From Candidatus Rifleibacteriota bacterium (lineage in GTDB: Bacteria > Muiribacteriota > Ozemobacteria > Ozemobacterales > Ozemobacteraceae), in NCBI GenBank assembly GCA_012520995.1, contig JAAYNI010000008.1, positions 1 through 54,491 on the forward strand: a DNA stretch of 54,491 nucleotides, written 5' to 3'. Below are positions 1-10,412 of this stretch, in pieces (within the stretch, counting starts at the first letter, position 1; each line of letters opens with the position of its first letter). The notes beneath the pieces are model-generated. The model was given only the letters and a program-made list of their open reading frames with translations, did no database searches and was not told the origin of the DNA. A program made the position numbers and the translations under genes.

Positions 1-3000
1 CTTCGTAAGCTGTTTCAAGGCATTTCGGGAAGTCGATCATGCCTACGCACTGAGCATAGATTGAATCTGCAGAGCGGTCTTTTTCCGGAGTAAAGATGAC
101 TCCTTCGCCGCTGCTTATGAATTGGATGTTTTCTGGCGGATAGCAATCATATAGGTGCAAAGCTCTGTATCGGTCTGATGCAGGCAAAGAAGCTGGACAG
201 TGCACAGAAGAAACGCCGTCAAGTTCAAAGAAAGCACATCCTAAGTCTTTTATCAGAGCATCGACTTGCGGTTTGTTGCCGCCGATAACGCATTCGTCAG
301 GCGTGTTTCTGATAAGCACATAGGCTTGGTCATACTTAGATAAATGTTTTTCGGCTTTTTCTTTGGAAACGTTAGCCACACCCAGAACCCAAGTGATTTT
401 CTCATCAGCAGGCAAGTTCCAGTGTTGTCTGGGGGCGTTATATTCGCCAATCAGATCATGAGTGAAAAGGGTAGAGGCTATAAGCCTTCTCACCATTTCA
501 TCACGCTCTCGCCAGGTCTTTGTCGCAAAGTTGCCAGCTGTTTCTCCGAGCGAATAGCCCATGATTATGTCTGGTGTTATGCCGAAGCTTTCTGTCAGAT
601 TGCTAAGGTATGCACAGAGAGCTACGTGGCTGAAAACCATGGAATTATGGTCTGCCAGGGTGTCGGCTTTTGCTTGTTTTTCCCAGTTCGTGCCATATGC
701 AAGTCGCCAAGGCATCATTTTGTCGGGAGCAAATTGCTTGGAAAGAAGTTCGCATTCTTTATCAAGGCGGTTCAGCTCTTCAGGATAGTTGATGAAGAGG
801 TCTGAGCCCATTCCGAAATAATGATTACCTGAGCCGGGGAATACAAAAGCTGTTTTGCCCATTGTGCCTGCAGGTTTCGGGTTGAAGAATATTTTGTCGT
901 TGTATTTAGGATTGATAAAGCGGCTTTCCGCATTTTCTTTTAAGTGGTCGAGAACTGCAGAAAGTCTTTCTCGCAGAGTTTCGAGACTATCTGCTACTAC
1001 TGCGAGTCTGGAGCCTTTATCTTGGAAGGGATAGGTTTCGAAATATTCTCTGGCCAATTGCTTTACTGAATCAGCCTCAATCTTGCCCAAAGCTGCGACA
1101 CGTTCTCTCAAGTCACAAGTGGTTGTACCCCCAAGCACAAAGAGAGCTTCAGGGATATCGCCAAGAGGAGTTATCGCTGCTTTCTTGTCAGCTGCTATGG
1201 CGGTTTCAGAGAGTTTTTCAGTTTCTTCAAAGGCAGATAAGACAGCGTGATAGACAGTGCCGTTGTTAGCAATTGAAGAAACGCCTGTAGTCATGGGGCC
1301 ATTGATTCTGTTTCGGAATCTGTATTGCGGCTTGTTAGGTGTAAAGAAGTCGCACTCGAGTTCCTTCGTTGCATTAATCGGCTGTTCAAGAATTTTAACA
1401 GCAGGCAGAATACGTCTGTCCAGAGACACTGCTGCAGAAGCCAATGAGAAGAGCCCTTTTGCTGCTCCTGTGTTGCCGAGTGTCATGGTCGAATTGGTGA
1501 TTGCTGTCGGCAGTGAATATTGATTATCAACGTTTTTCTTGGCTGTTCCGACTGAAGCGGCTATAGCTTCTGCTTCGAGCTTGTCCAATTCAGAATTGCC
1601 TGAAGCGGAAGTCTCAAGAGCGCCTATATTGCCAAGTTCCATGCCTGATTCGTTCCAAGCTTTGTTTAAAGCTGCAGTATAGGCTTTTTTAAGGCTTTCT
1701 GAATCATTCAGGTGGAGGGAATTGGATTTGGAGATTCCGTCTATAAGAGCATAAATTCTGTCGCCGTCTTTAAGAGCCTGTTCTTCTGTTTTCAGAATTA
1801 GGCAGACTGAGCCGTCAGTAGGGAAAGCACCATCAGCAGTCTTATCAAAAGGCACGGAAGTGCTATGCTTTGTAGAGAAGCTTCTAAGTTTGTCAGCTGT
1901 ATAAATATTGCGAGGGTCGCACCCGAAGTCAACCGCTCCTACAACGGCAGTGTCTACTTCACCGCGTTGAAGAGCTTTGACGGCAGCTTCCAGAGCTGAG
2001 AGACCTGAGTTTTCATCGTTGGAGAAGGTATGAGCCTGTCCACCTATTTTAAACTCTCTTGCCACGCGGCTTGCTACTATGCCGCCCAGTGCACCTATCG
2101 TTCTGGTATGGCTTAGAGGCGGTGTTATGCTGTCGAGGAGTTCCGCTTCGGTATATTGCGTGAGACCAGCTTTTTCCAATTCTGCGGCTAAGTTCCAACG
2201 GCATGCGTAAACGCCAGCTTCAAAGTCCTGGCTGATGCCTATATAGGCACCCCAGTTCATGGGAGATGAAGTCTTGCCTGTTAGCCTGTTCAAAGCCCCC
2301 TTTACAGTTTTGAGCATTAAGAGCTGTTGAGGTAAAACATCGGGAATCTCCAGGGGAGAAAGCTTGAACTCGCCAGGAGTGACAGGTATTTCGGCAACCT
2401 GAGCGCCATGATTGGCCGCAAAGTCTGATATTTCTTTGTATTTGGAGTTTTCAGGGAAGTCCTTTTTCAGTGTTGCACAGTTGAAAAGGCTTTCTTGAAA
2501 TTCAGAGAGATTCTTGGCATCGCCTACCCAAGCATCCGCCGCTACAATAGCGATTCTTGGCTCATGGGGTTCTTGCCTTGAAATGTTGTATTGTTTGCTT
2601 TCAAGATACTCTTCCAGAAGCAGATGGCCGTTGATTCCGCCGAATCCGAATGCGCTCAAAGCGCATTTTCTGGGTTCGCCAGGATTGCGAGGTTCCCATT
2701 TCTTAGCTTCTTTCAAGAATTTGATGGGAGTTTTGGAGAGATCTATATTCGGATTTGGAGCAGTGAAGTTGGCATTCGGGAAAAACTCTTTGTGTTTCAG
2801 TCCTGTAAGCAGCTTCATTAGACCTGCCGCACCTGCGCCTGTCAAAAGGTGTCCTACATTGGCTTTTACTGAGCCTATGTAGCAATCGCCTGAAGAAGCT
2901 TTGCTTTCATCAAAGATGGTTTTGAGTGTTTCCAGTTCTACCAAGTCGCCTTTTGGGGTACCTGTTCCGTGACATTCGATATATTGAGCGTCTGACGGCA

Positions 3001-3970
3001 GCCAGCCAGCTTGCTTGTAAGCGGCTCTAACAGCTCTGAGTTGGCCTTCAGAGTCAGGGGCTATGAGACTTCCGCCCACATCATTTGACAGACCTATTCC
3101 CTGAATAATGCCGTATATGTGGTCTTTAGCAGCAATCGCGTCTTCAAGACGTTTCAAAATAAAGAAGCCTGCGCCTTCGCCGACTATCAGTCCGTCACCA
3201 TTTGCATCAAACGGGCGGCAAACTCCGGAAGGAGAAAGGGCTCTGAGCTGAGAAAAGCCCATCTGAGTGAACTGAGAAGATGGTCTGGAAATACCGCCGG
3301 AAATGACTGCATCAGCTCTGCCAGAAAGCAGTTCTTCCGAAGCGAGTTTTATTGCGTAGATAGATGAAGCGCAAGCAGCGTCTACAGTATAGGCTCCGCC
3401 CGTGATTCCAAGAGCAATAGCAATTAGAGATGCAGGGAGGTCAGCTGAAAGACGGTTATAGGGCGAAACATCGGTAAAGTTTTTAAAGTTAGCCTGTCTG
3501 CCTTCTGTACGGCTTTTAATAATCTCTATTGCAAAATCCTGAGTTATTTGCGAGAGGGTGTCTGTGGGCAGAGCTATGTTGGCTATTATAACTTGGATTC
3601 TGTCTTTGTTGATGTTTGCCGTGTTTGCGTCATCAAAAGCGTCTTTTCCGGCTCTCAAAGCTACTTTGAAGAGAGGATCCAAGTCTTTGATGAAGTTTGC
3701 TTCAAGATTTTTAATATCTGAAAAATCTTCGGGTACCCTTTTAAGTGCGCAAAAGCTGTCTGAGAGAACCTTGTCGGGTTTAGCTCCTGATGAATCTGCC
3801 ATTGTGGCAGGGTCTTTTGACCAGCGGTCTTTAGGTATAGGAGCCGCTGCTGATCTGCCGTCTTTCAATAGATTATAAAAATCATTCAGATTGTCGCAAC
3901 CAGGAAACATACCGCCGATCCCGGTTATGGCAATCTGCATGGGCTGGTTTTTTCTTTCTTTCAAAGTCAT
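1..3970 (-). CDS. PfaC-like polyketide/PUFA synthase subunit, KS-CLF-AT (3' end outside window)
   Basis: The frame stays open from the ATG at 3970 to the window edge (1323 codons), so the C-terminus is missing. Residues 1 to about 445 are a ketosynthase with nucleophile C200 in DAACASS and later HGTGT and NVGH histidine motifs. Residues about 470-880 are a second KS-like fold that lacks the Cys (E653 appears to take its place), as expected of a chain-length factor. From about 1035 an acyltransferase begins (FPGSGN), with S1140 in GYSLGE. Established knowledge: KS-CLF-AT followed by dehydratases is the Pfa3-type architecture of myxobacterial PUFA synthases, so DH domains probably lie beyond position 1. 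The start is one base after the TAA of the upstream megasynthase, which implies translational coupling. The substrate and final lipid cannot be read from sequence. Confidence 0.9.
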   Translation of the reverse strand, partial: MTLKERKNQPMQIAITGIGGMFPGCDNLNDFYNLLKDGRSAAAPIPKDRWSKDPATMADSSGAKPDKVLSDSFCALKRVPEDFSDIKNLEANFIKDLDPLFKVALRAGKDAFDDANTANINKDRIQVIIANIALPTDTLSQITQDFAIEIIKSRTEGRQANFKNFTDVSPYNRLSADLPASLIAIALGITGGAYTVDAACASSIYAIKLASEELLSGRADAVISGGISRPSSQFTQMGFSQLRALSPSGVCRPFDANGDGLIVGEGAGFFILKRLEDAIAAKDHIYGIIQGIGLSNDVGGSLIAPDSEGQLRAVRAAYKQAGWLPSDAQYIECHGTGTPKGDLVELETLKTIFDESKASSGDCYIGSVKANVGHLLTGAGAAGLMKLLTGLKHKEFFPNANFTAPNPNIDLSKTPIKFLKEAKKWEPRNPGEPRKCALSAFGFGGINGHLLLEEYLESKQYNISRQEPHEPRIAIVAADAWVGDAKNLSEFQESLFNCATLKKDFPENSKYKEISDFAANHGAQVAEIPVTPGEFKLSPLEIPDVLPQQLLMLKTVKGALNRLTGKTSSPMNWGAYIGISQDFEAGVYACRWNLAAELEKAGLTQYTEAELLDSITPPLSHTRTIGALGGIVASRVAREFKIGGQAHTFSNDENSGLSALEAAVKALQRGEVDTAVVGAVDFGCDPRNIYTADKLRSFSTKHSTSVPFDKTADGAFPTDGSVCLILKTEEQALKDGDRIYALIDGISKSNSLHLNDSESLKKAYTAALNKAWNESGMELGNIGALETSASGNSELDKLEAEAIAASVGTAKKNVDNQYSLPTAITNSTMTLGNTGAAKGLFSLASAAVSLDRRILPAVKILEQPINATKELECDFFTPNKPQYRFRNRINGPMTTGVSSIANNGTVYHAVLSAFEETEKLSETAIAADKKAAITPLGDIPEALFVLGGTTTCDLRERVAALGKIEADSVKQLAREYFETYPFQDKGSRLAVVADSLETLRERLSAVLDHLKENAESRFINPKYNDKIFFNPKPAGTMGKTAFVFPGSGNHYFGMGSDLFINYPEELNRLDKECELLSKQFAPDKMMPWRLAYGTNWEKQAKADTLADHNSMVFSHVALCAYLSNLTESFGITPDIIMGYSLGETAGNFATKTWRERDEMVRRLIASTLFTHDLIGEYNAPRQHWNLPADEKITWVLGVANVSKEKAEKHLSKYDQAYVLIRNTPDECVIGGNKPQVDALIKDLGCAFFELDGVSSVHCPASLPASDRYRALHLYDCYPPENIQFISSGEGVIFTPEKDRSADSIYAQCVGMIDFPKCLETAYE

Positions 3971-3971
3971 T

Positions 3972-6900
3972 TTATGCGCCAGCCTTTCTGGCTTTGAAAG
4001 CGTTTTTCAAGTTCTCGCTCAGTGCACAGCCATAGCCAGTCATTTTGGCTAAAAGTTGCCCGTTGGCATCAGCGATTTCGGCATCGGCTTCAGCAGCCAT
4101 AGGTTGGTTTCTTCTGGCTTTGATAGTGATGTTGACTGTGCCATTTTCAGGAATTTCGCCATATTGCTCATAGTTTTTCAGCGAAGAGGGGAGCGAGGGG
4201 AGTCCAAAGAGTTTGGTTGTCCATAAGATCATCAGCTGATATACAGAGTCTATGATTTGCGGAGAAGAATAGAAGCGTTCAAGGTTTTCTGCGGGGAACC
4301 AATCATGTGGAGTTGCGAAGCTTTTGACTTCAGCTTCTATGCCGTCTTGAGAATAGCTTTTTATAGAAGTTATTACACGCAAGGCTTCGCCATGGAAAAG
4401 GTCGTTTTCATAGGCTTCATTTATTGTATCGGGATAAGCTTGAGGATTTTCAAGCTGGAATGAAGGCTTTGCGTCAGTTTCTGCAGGCAGCACAGAAAGC
4501 ACTACTGTCAGAGATGCGTTGGGAGCTGGCGTGTTGTTTGAATCAGCGAAGATTTTGCATTCCACTTCGCTTGTTTTGCCCTTATTAACCAAAGTGCCTA
4601 GTTCGGTTCTTAGACCTTCTGTATTGCTTGTGAAGGTTATTCCTCTTAGAACCTTGAGGTCTTTGTAGCCTGCAAAGTGCAATTCAGGATAAGCTTTGCA
4701 GGCTGTTTGGACAGCTATTTCAGACAAAACAGCCATTGGAACCACATAGGCGCCGTTCATTATGTGCGACTTGATCCAAGGCTGTTTTGCCGGGTTTAAA
4801 GTCAGGTTTTTGTCAATTTTTTTTTTGACTGAATCCTGCTTGGGTGCTGTTTCCTTAGCTATTCCCATGATTCCTATTTCAACTTCTTCAGAATCTGGAT
4901 GGGAGAGTTCTATTATTGGGCATTGAGAGCCAGATTTAAGCGGGATCAGTCCTATGCCTTCGCTTAAAAAGACATTTCTAAGAGATGGTGTAACCATACC
5001 GCCGTCCCAAGGACCCCAGTTGAATGAGAGGATTCTGCAGCCCGAGCGTATAACTTTGAGCTTTTGAGCTATCTTGTTCATAGCTTCGTTAGCCATAGAG
5101 TAATCTACTTGGCCTTTTCTGCCGTGTCTTGCAGAGAAGGATGAGAAGAGTATGATGGTCTTGAGGTTTTCTTTTATGAGTGCTTTCAGAACGTTTGAAA
5201 GACCTGTCAGTTTGGTGTCCATAACATCATTGATTTGATCAATGGTTTTATCAACGATCAGTTTGTCTCTGAGAACTCCTGAACCATATACTAAGCCTGC
5301 TATATGTCCAAGAGAATGGGAGGCTTCAATAACGGCTCTTTCAACATCGTTAGAATCCCTCACGTCTACGGATTTGTACATCACCTTTACGCCTGTCTGA
5401 GCTATGCGATTAAGAGTCTGCATAACTTCTCTATTTGAAAGAATTTTGGCATAGGCTTTGTTCAGATCCTTGGGTGAAATGTTCTCTGAAACATTTTTAA
5501 GTATCGCGGCCTTAAGCTCTTTTTCGCCTGTTATGTTCTTGGACCAGTCAGGTTCTTCTTCAAGCTCAGTGCGTCCTGCCACTAACACATTAACTTTGTA
5601 TTTTTCAGCGAGCGCTATTGTGGTTTCAGCTGTTACACCTTTGGCACCGCCGAAGCTGATGATAGTGTCGCCTTCTTGGAATAGGGCAGGGGGATTCGGG
5701 TTTGCTTCGAGGCTTTGCTCAACTTCTTGAATCACAATTCTGCCTTCTTCGGAAAGACCTATCTCTATGTCTTTTGTGTCATTTATCAATTCATCTGCAA
5801 GTAATGAAGCTGCGACTTTCAGATCTCTGAGCCTGTTGTCAAGATCGATAGCTTTCGTGGTTACATTTTCCCACTCTAGATTGGCAGTTTTAACTATGCC
5901 AGCCATCCCGCCTTGTATAGGATCGATTGACTTGGGCATGGCTTTGAGTCCGAAGTATCCGTCCATTCTGGAAACAGTTGCAAGGAGTCCGTCACGCTTG
6001 ATTAGGTTGTCCGCTGAGGATTTTACGGCAAGCAGAACATCTTTGAGCCACTGTTCGGAAGATTCCTGCCAGAGGTTGAGAGGAGCTTTCTGCGGAGGAG
6101 ATGCTATTACAACTAGAGCTTTCATTTCAGGGGAAAACTCTTTTTGTTTAATTTCTTCAAGTGATTTAATTTCACTGTTTATTCCAAGGTCTGAGAGGCA
6201 TTCGGCCAATGCGTTTGCCAGTTCAGGATTATCATTGCTTATGCAAACTAGATCGCCTCTTTTGAGGAGAGAAGGGCCTTTAGCTTCGCAAGGTGCAGGC
6301 ACAGGCGTGATCAGAGTTCTTCTAAGTTCAAACTCTTCTTGCTCTGTTTCAGCTTGCAAGGCTGCGGGAGCTTCAGTTGCTTGAGGAGCTGGAGTTGCAG
6401 CTGGAGAACCGTTGAGATACTCCAGTATCTGAGCTATGGTCATGAGCTTTCCAAGTTCATCAGGCTGTATTACAGGCAAATTAGGCATTTGCTCTTGAAC
6501 AGCTGACATAATCTCAACCTTTTTGATTGAGTCTATGCCCAAGTCTGCTTCCATATCCATGTCTGGTTGGAGCATATCTATAGGATAGCCGGTTTTTTCA
6601 CTTATAATCTGCATCACGGAAGCGTTGACTTCATTGTTGTCAGAAGCAGTGGCTGGCTGAGCAGCAGGCGCTTGGGTGCCAGCAGGAGCTTGGGTGCCAG
6701 CAGGAGTCAGGTGCTCCAGGATTTGTCCGATTGTGTTGAGCTTCCCGAGTTCATCAGGCTGTATTACAGGTAAATTGGGCATTTGCTCTTGAACAGCAGA
6801 CATTATCTCAACTTTTTTGATTGAGTCTATTCCGAGATCTGCTTCCATATCCATGTCGAGTTGGAGCATTTCTATGGGATAGCCTGTTTTTTCGCTGACT

Positions 6901-9900
6901 ATCTTAAGAAGGGAATTGCGAGTATCTGTCTTGGGTGCTGATTTGGGTGTGGCAGTTGCTTTAACAGCAGGCTTTTGGGGAGCGGGAGCGGCAGCTTTGG
7001 GTGCGACTGCCGGAGCAGGCGCTTTTGGAGTTGCAGGGACTTGCGGTGCTGCTGAGGCAGCTGGAGCAGTATAGGCAGGCACAACATGAGCTTGAGGTTG
7101 AACAGGCTGTGTGAAAGCGGCGGGTGCGGCTTGCTGTACAGGCTGTTGCCAAGTTTGTTGCGGTGCCTGAGCAAATGGCAGAGTCGGAGTACTCTGATAT
7201 TGAGGATGGCTTATCTGCGGCATAGGCATTTGTTGCCCGGTCATCATAGCCATAAGTGTTTGCTGGGCTTGCATTTGAGTTTCTAAAAATCTTTTATGCA
7301 ATTCTGCTGTTTGAAGCTGCATTTTTTGCAGAGCAAGAATTGTTTCGTTTGATTGATTGTTAATCATTTGAGTTCTTTCCTCGGTTTTTGCAGGCATCAC
7401 AGTTTGTGTTGCGGCTGCAGGTGCTGGCGTTGGCACATATACTTTTTTTTCTACAACTTTTTCGACCACTTTTTCGACTACTTCGGTTTTTACCTGATCC
7501 GCAGGAACAAGTTTCGGTCTGGCTGGGGCTCCTGAGATGTTTTTTAAGTGATTGCGAAGAGCGGGCGATTTGTAGTTTGCTCCGTCAAGTTTGAATGTCA
7601 GCTTGGGTGCTTTCTTGTTAGCATCGGCTTCCAAGACGGCTTCTAAGTTGTTCCATTTGGCTATGTCTATCTGATAACCCATAGCTGTCAATTTGCTGAG
7701 CATGAAAGCAAAGTCGTGCATTGATGAGCGTTTGCCCTTTGAACTGTCTGAGGTGACAACATTGCAGTCAGCGGCTGCAGAAATATGTTTGAGCAGACCC
7801 GAGAGAACAGAGCCCGGACCTACTTCAACGAAAGTCTTAACACCGTCTTGAACGGCTGCCGTTACTATTTCTACAAATCTGACTGGATTTGCAAGCTGAT
7901 TGCCCAATAATTCAAGAGTTTCTTTATCTTCTTTTGGATAGGCTTGAGCAGTAGTGTTAGCATAGACTGTCTTTTGAGGGGCTTTTATATCAATTTCTTT
8001 CAAAAACTCAGTGAAAGGTTTTGCCGCATCTGCTATGAGAGAGCTGTGGAAAGCTCCTGCTACCTGCAGTTTCGTTGATCTTATTTTTCGTTCTTTTAGA
8101 GCTGCAGCTGCTTTGTCTACAGCTTCTTCGGTTCCTGACAAAACGACCTGTCTGTCTGAGTTGTCATTGGCTATAATAATATCTATTTTTTCTTCATCCA
8201 GAACAGCCTGAACTTTTGCTTTATCAGCCATGGCTGCGAGCATTCCGCCTTTGCCCTTGGCTTGAGTTTTCATTAGAAATCCGCGTTTCTGAGAGATCTT
8301 GTAGAGAGCTTCTTCGCTGAAAGCGCCTGCTGCATAGAGAGCGGGCAGTTCACCGTATGAGTGTCCTGCGAAGCAGTCGGCTTCAAGACCGAATGAACGC
8401 AGTGCCTTGTATATGCCGGCAGAGGCGGTGCCTATTGCGGGCTGAGCTACGTCTGTTTCTGTAAGTTTTTGAGCAGCTTCTGCATCCAAAGCTTCGTCAT
8501 ACTGAGGTTTGGGGAACATGTAGTCATTCAGAAGTTTCTGATCGTCTCCTGTGAGTCCAAGGGCATCGTTGGCTGTTACAACTGACTCGAATGATTCCGG
8601 GAAGGCAGTGAGGATTTCTTTGCACATTGCAGGATATTGAGAACCCTGTCCCGGGAATAGAACGCAGAGAGGTTTTGCCATATCGCCTTCGCAGAAAGCT
8701 GCTTTGCCAGGTATTTCTAATGTTGGCGCATAAGAATTATTAATTTTTTCAAGTATTTGTTCAACTGCTTCTTGGAAGTCGGCATTGTCTTGGGCAGTCA
8801 GAGAAACTTTATATGTGTCTTTACAATTGAAATATTTGCAAGATTTCGCAGCTTGAACAGCGAAATTTGTTGGATTTGTATCTTTGACGGCATTTTCGAG
8901 CTTGAGTTTGAGCGAGTTTAAATCATTGTCTGAATAAGCAAAGATTGCCGGAGCGTCTGAATAGTCGGCTTCTTTCTTATTAGAATCGGCTTCAGAAAGA
9001 ACCGTATGGAAATTGCTGCCGCCGAAGCCCATGGAACTGACTGCCGCATAGCGAGTCTGATTGTTTTCAGTTATCCACGGTCTTATTTCATTCGGCAGGT
9101 AGAAGGGTGTGTCTTCCTTTAAAAACGGATCGGCAGGTTTGGAAATCTTAATGGTCGGAGGAATAACTTTGTGATAAAGAGCCAGAGCTGCTTTCATCAT
9201 GCTTGCTGCACCAGCGGCTGCTTTTGTGTGTCCGATCTGAGATTTGACTGAACCTATAGCGCAGTTTCTGGGTTTAACGTTTTTATAAACATCGACAAGA
9301 GCTTCAACTTCAGCTAAGTCGCCTGCACCAGTGCCAGTGCCGTGAGCTTCAATTAGAGTTACGGCTTCAGGGGATATTTGAGCTTCTTCATAGGCTCTGA
9401 TAAGAGCTTTCTTTTGTCCGTCGGCTGCTGGCGCATATATAGCTTTGCCTTTGCCGTCACTGGAAGCGCCCAGTCCGCGAATTACCGCATATATTCTGTC
9501 TCCGTCTCTTTCAGCTTCGGAAAGGCGCTTCAGGACAAACATGCCTATGCCTTCGCCAAGTATGGTGCCATCGTTGTCGTTGCTGAAAGGTCTGGCATGC
9601 CCTGTGGGAGAAAGAGCGGGCGTTTTGCAGAAGCACATATACATAAAGATGTCGTTGAAAGTGTCAACCCCGCCTGTTATAGCCAAGTCGCTTTTACCCA
9701 TCTGGAGTTCCATGATAGCTGTATTTATAGCTCCAAGACTGCTTGCGCATGCCGCGTCTATAACGCAGTTAGTGCCGCCAAGATCAAGGCGGTTGGCTAT
9801 TCTGCCGGCAGCAACATTGCCCAAAAGACCAGGGAAGGAGTTTTCCTGCCATTTAATGAAGGAATCTCCTATGTTGTCAACAACTTCGTCAGCTATATCT

Positions 9901-10382
9901 TCTGGAATCCCTGAGTGGATCATGGCTTTTCGCCAAACAGGGTGGGCGAGTCTGCCGCCAAGAGGTATAACAAGTTCCAAGGTGCCTGTGAGACCCAGTA
10001 TGACGCTTACGTTGTCTCTGTTGAATTCGCGGTCTGGGGTGTATCCGGCATCGTATAAGGCGCCGCTCGCTACAACCAAAGAGAGAAGCTGCGAAGTGTC
10101 TATGGAATCCAGATCTGAAGGAGCTATTCCCCATTCTGCCGGATTAAAGTCGACAGGGTCTAAAAAGCCGCCGTTAGTGGTATAAACCTTATCCGGAGCT
10201 TTTTTGTCGGGCGAGAAAAAGTCTTCGGTATTCCAGTGAGTATCTGCCGGGACTTCTCTTATAGTGTCGACTTTGCCTTTGATATTAGCCCAATAATCAT
10301 TCAAAGATTGGGCTTTAGGGAAAAGGCAGCTCATGCCTATAATTGCTATGGGTTCCATATGTTTCTTTGTGTTTTCTTGCAT
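3972..10382 (-). CDS. pfaA: PfaA-like megasynthase KS-MAT-ACP-ACP-KR-DH
   Basis: This 2136-residue protein has recognisable domains in order. KS covers about 10-460 with C212 in DAACASS. A malonyl-type acyltransferase covers about 575-895 with S675 in GHSYGE. A Pro/Ala/Gln-rich linker covers about 930-1150. Two tandem acyl carrier domains have phosphopantetheine serines S1187 and S1285 in GIDSIKK. A ketoreductase covers about 1475-1800 with Y1761 in VDYSMAN. A C-terminal hot-dog dehydratase has H1873 in an HxxxGxxxxP motif. The order matches PfaA/Pfa2 of PUFA synthases, which build chains iteratively from malonyl-CoA. Two carriers is fewer than the four to nine usual in marine and myxobacterial enzymes. 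It lies 30 nt after the phosphopantetheinyl transferase gene that presumably activates it. A second ATG at codon 9 is a possible alternative start. The product may be a PUFA or another secondary lipid. Confidence 0.93.
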   Translation of the reverse strand: MQENTKKHMEPIAIIGMSCLFPKAQSLNDYWANIKGKVDTIREVPADTHWNTEDFFSPDKKAPDKVYTTNGGFLDPVDFNPAEWGIAPSDLDSIDTSQLLSLVVASGALYDAGYTPDREFNRDNVSVILGLTGTLELVIPLGGRLAHPVWRKAMIHSGIPEDIADEVVDNIGDSFIKWQENSFPGLLGNVAAGRIANRLDLGGTNCVIDAACASSLGAINTAIMELQMGKSDLAITGGVDTFNDIFMYMCFCKTPALSPTGHARPFSNDNDGTILGEGIGMFVLKRLSEAERDGDRIYAVIRGLGASSDGKGKAIYAPAADGQKKALIRAYEEAQISPEAVTLIEAHGTGTGAGDLAEVEALVDVYKNVKPRNCAIGSVKSQIGHTKAAAGAASMMKAALALYHKVIPPTIKISKPADPFLKEDTPFYLPNEIRPWITENNQTRYAAVSSMGFGGSNFHTVLSEADSNKKEADYSDAPAIFAYSDNDLNSLKLKLENAVKDTNPTNFAVQAAKSCKYFNCKDTYKVSLTAQDNADFQEAVEQILEKINNSYAPTLEIPGKAAFCEGDMAKPLCVLFPGQGSQYPAMCKEILTAFPESFESVVTANDALGLTGDDQKLLNDYMFPKPQYDEALDAEAAQKLTETDVAQPAIGTASAGIYKALRSFGLEADCFAGHSYGELPALYAAGAFSEEALYKISQKRGFLMKTQAKGKGGMLAAMADKAKVQAVLDEEKIDIIIANDNSDRQVVLSGTEEAVDKAAAALKERKIRSTKLQVAGAFHSSLIADAAKPFTEFLKEIDIKAPQKTVYANTTAQAYPKEDKETLELLGNQLANPVRFVEIVTAAVQDGVKTFVEVGPGSVLSGLLKHISAAADCNVVTSDSSKGKRSSMHDFAFMLSKLTAMGYQIDIAKWNNLEAVLEADANKKAPKLTFKLDGANYKSPALRNHLKNISGAPARPKLVPADQVKTEVVEKVVEKVVEKKVYVPTPAPAAATQTVMPAKTEERTQMINNQSNETILALQKMQLQTAELHKRFLETQMQAQQTLMAMMTGQQMPMPQISHPQYQSTPTLPFAQAPQQTWQQPVQQAAPAAFTQPVQPQAHVVPAYTAPAASAAPQVPATPKAPAPAVAPKAAAPAPQKPAVKATATPKSAPKTDTRNSLLKIVSEKTGYPIEMLQLDMDMEADLGIDSIKKVEIMSAVQEQMPNLPVIQPDELGKLNTIGQILEHLTPAGTQAPAGTQAPAAQPATASDNNEVNASVMQIISEKTGYPIDMLQPDMDMEADLGIDSIKKVEIMSAVQEQMPNLPVIQPDELGKLMTIAQILEYLNGSPAATPAPQATEAPAALQAETEQEEFELRRTLITPVPAPCEAKGPSLLKRGDLVCISNDNPELANALAECLSDLGINSEIKSLEEIKQKEFSPEMKALVVIASPPQKAPLNLWQESSEQWLKDVLLAVKSSADNLIKRDGLLATVSRMDGYFGLKAMPKSIDPIQGGMAGIVKTANLEWENVTTKAIDLDNRLRDLKVAASLLADELINDTKDIEIGLSEEGRIVIQEVEQSLEANPNPPALFQEGDTIISFGGAKGVTAETTIALAEKYKVNVLVAGRTELEEEPDWSKNITGEKELKAAILKNVSENISPKDLNKAYAKILSNREVMQTLNRIAQTGVKVMYKSVDVRDSNDVERAVIEASHSLGHIAGLVYGSGVLRDKLIVDKTIDQINDVMDTKLTGLSNVLKALIKENLKTIILFSSFSARHGRKGQVDYSMANEAMNKIAQKLKVIRSGCRILSFNWGPWDGGMVTPSLRNVFLSEGIGLIPLKSGSQCPIIELSHPDSEEVEIGIMGIAKETAPKQDSVKKKIDKNLTLNPAKQPWIKSHIMNGAYVVPMAVLSEIAVQTACKAYPELHFAGYKDLKVLRGITFTSNTEGLRTELGTLVNKGKTSEVECKIFADSNNTPAPNASLTVVLSVLPAETDAKPSFQLENPQAYPDTINEAYENDLFHGEALRVITSIKSYSQDGIEAEVKSFATPHDWFPAENLERFYSSPQIIDSVYQLMILWTTKLFGLPSLPSSLKNYEQYGEIPENGTVNITIKARRNQPMAAEADAEIADANGQLLAKMTGYGCALSENLKNAFKARKAGA

Positions 10383-10412
10383 GTTGTTACGTCTCTCTGG
10401 GTGTTTGTATTT

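Noticed and set aside
9445-10185. 246-residue plus-strand open frame inside the KS region of the megasynthase gene
   Set aside because: It is antisense to a strongly conserved ketosynthase, has no ribosome site and no recognisable protein features.
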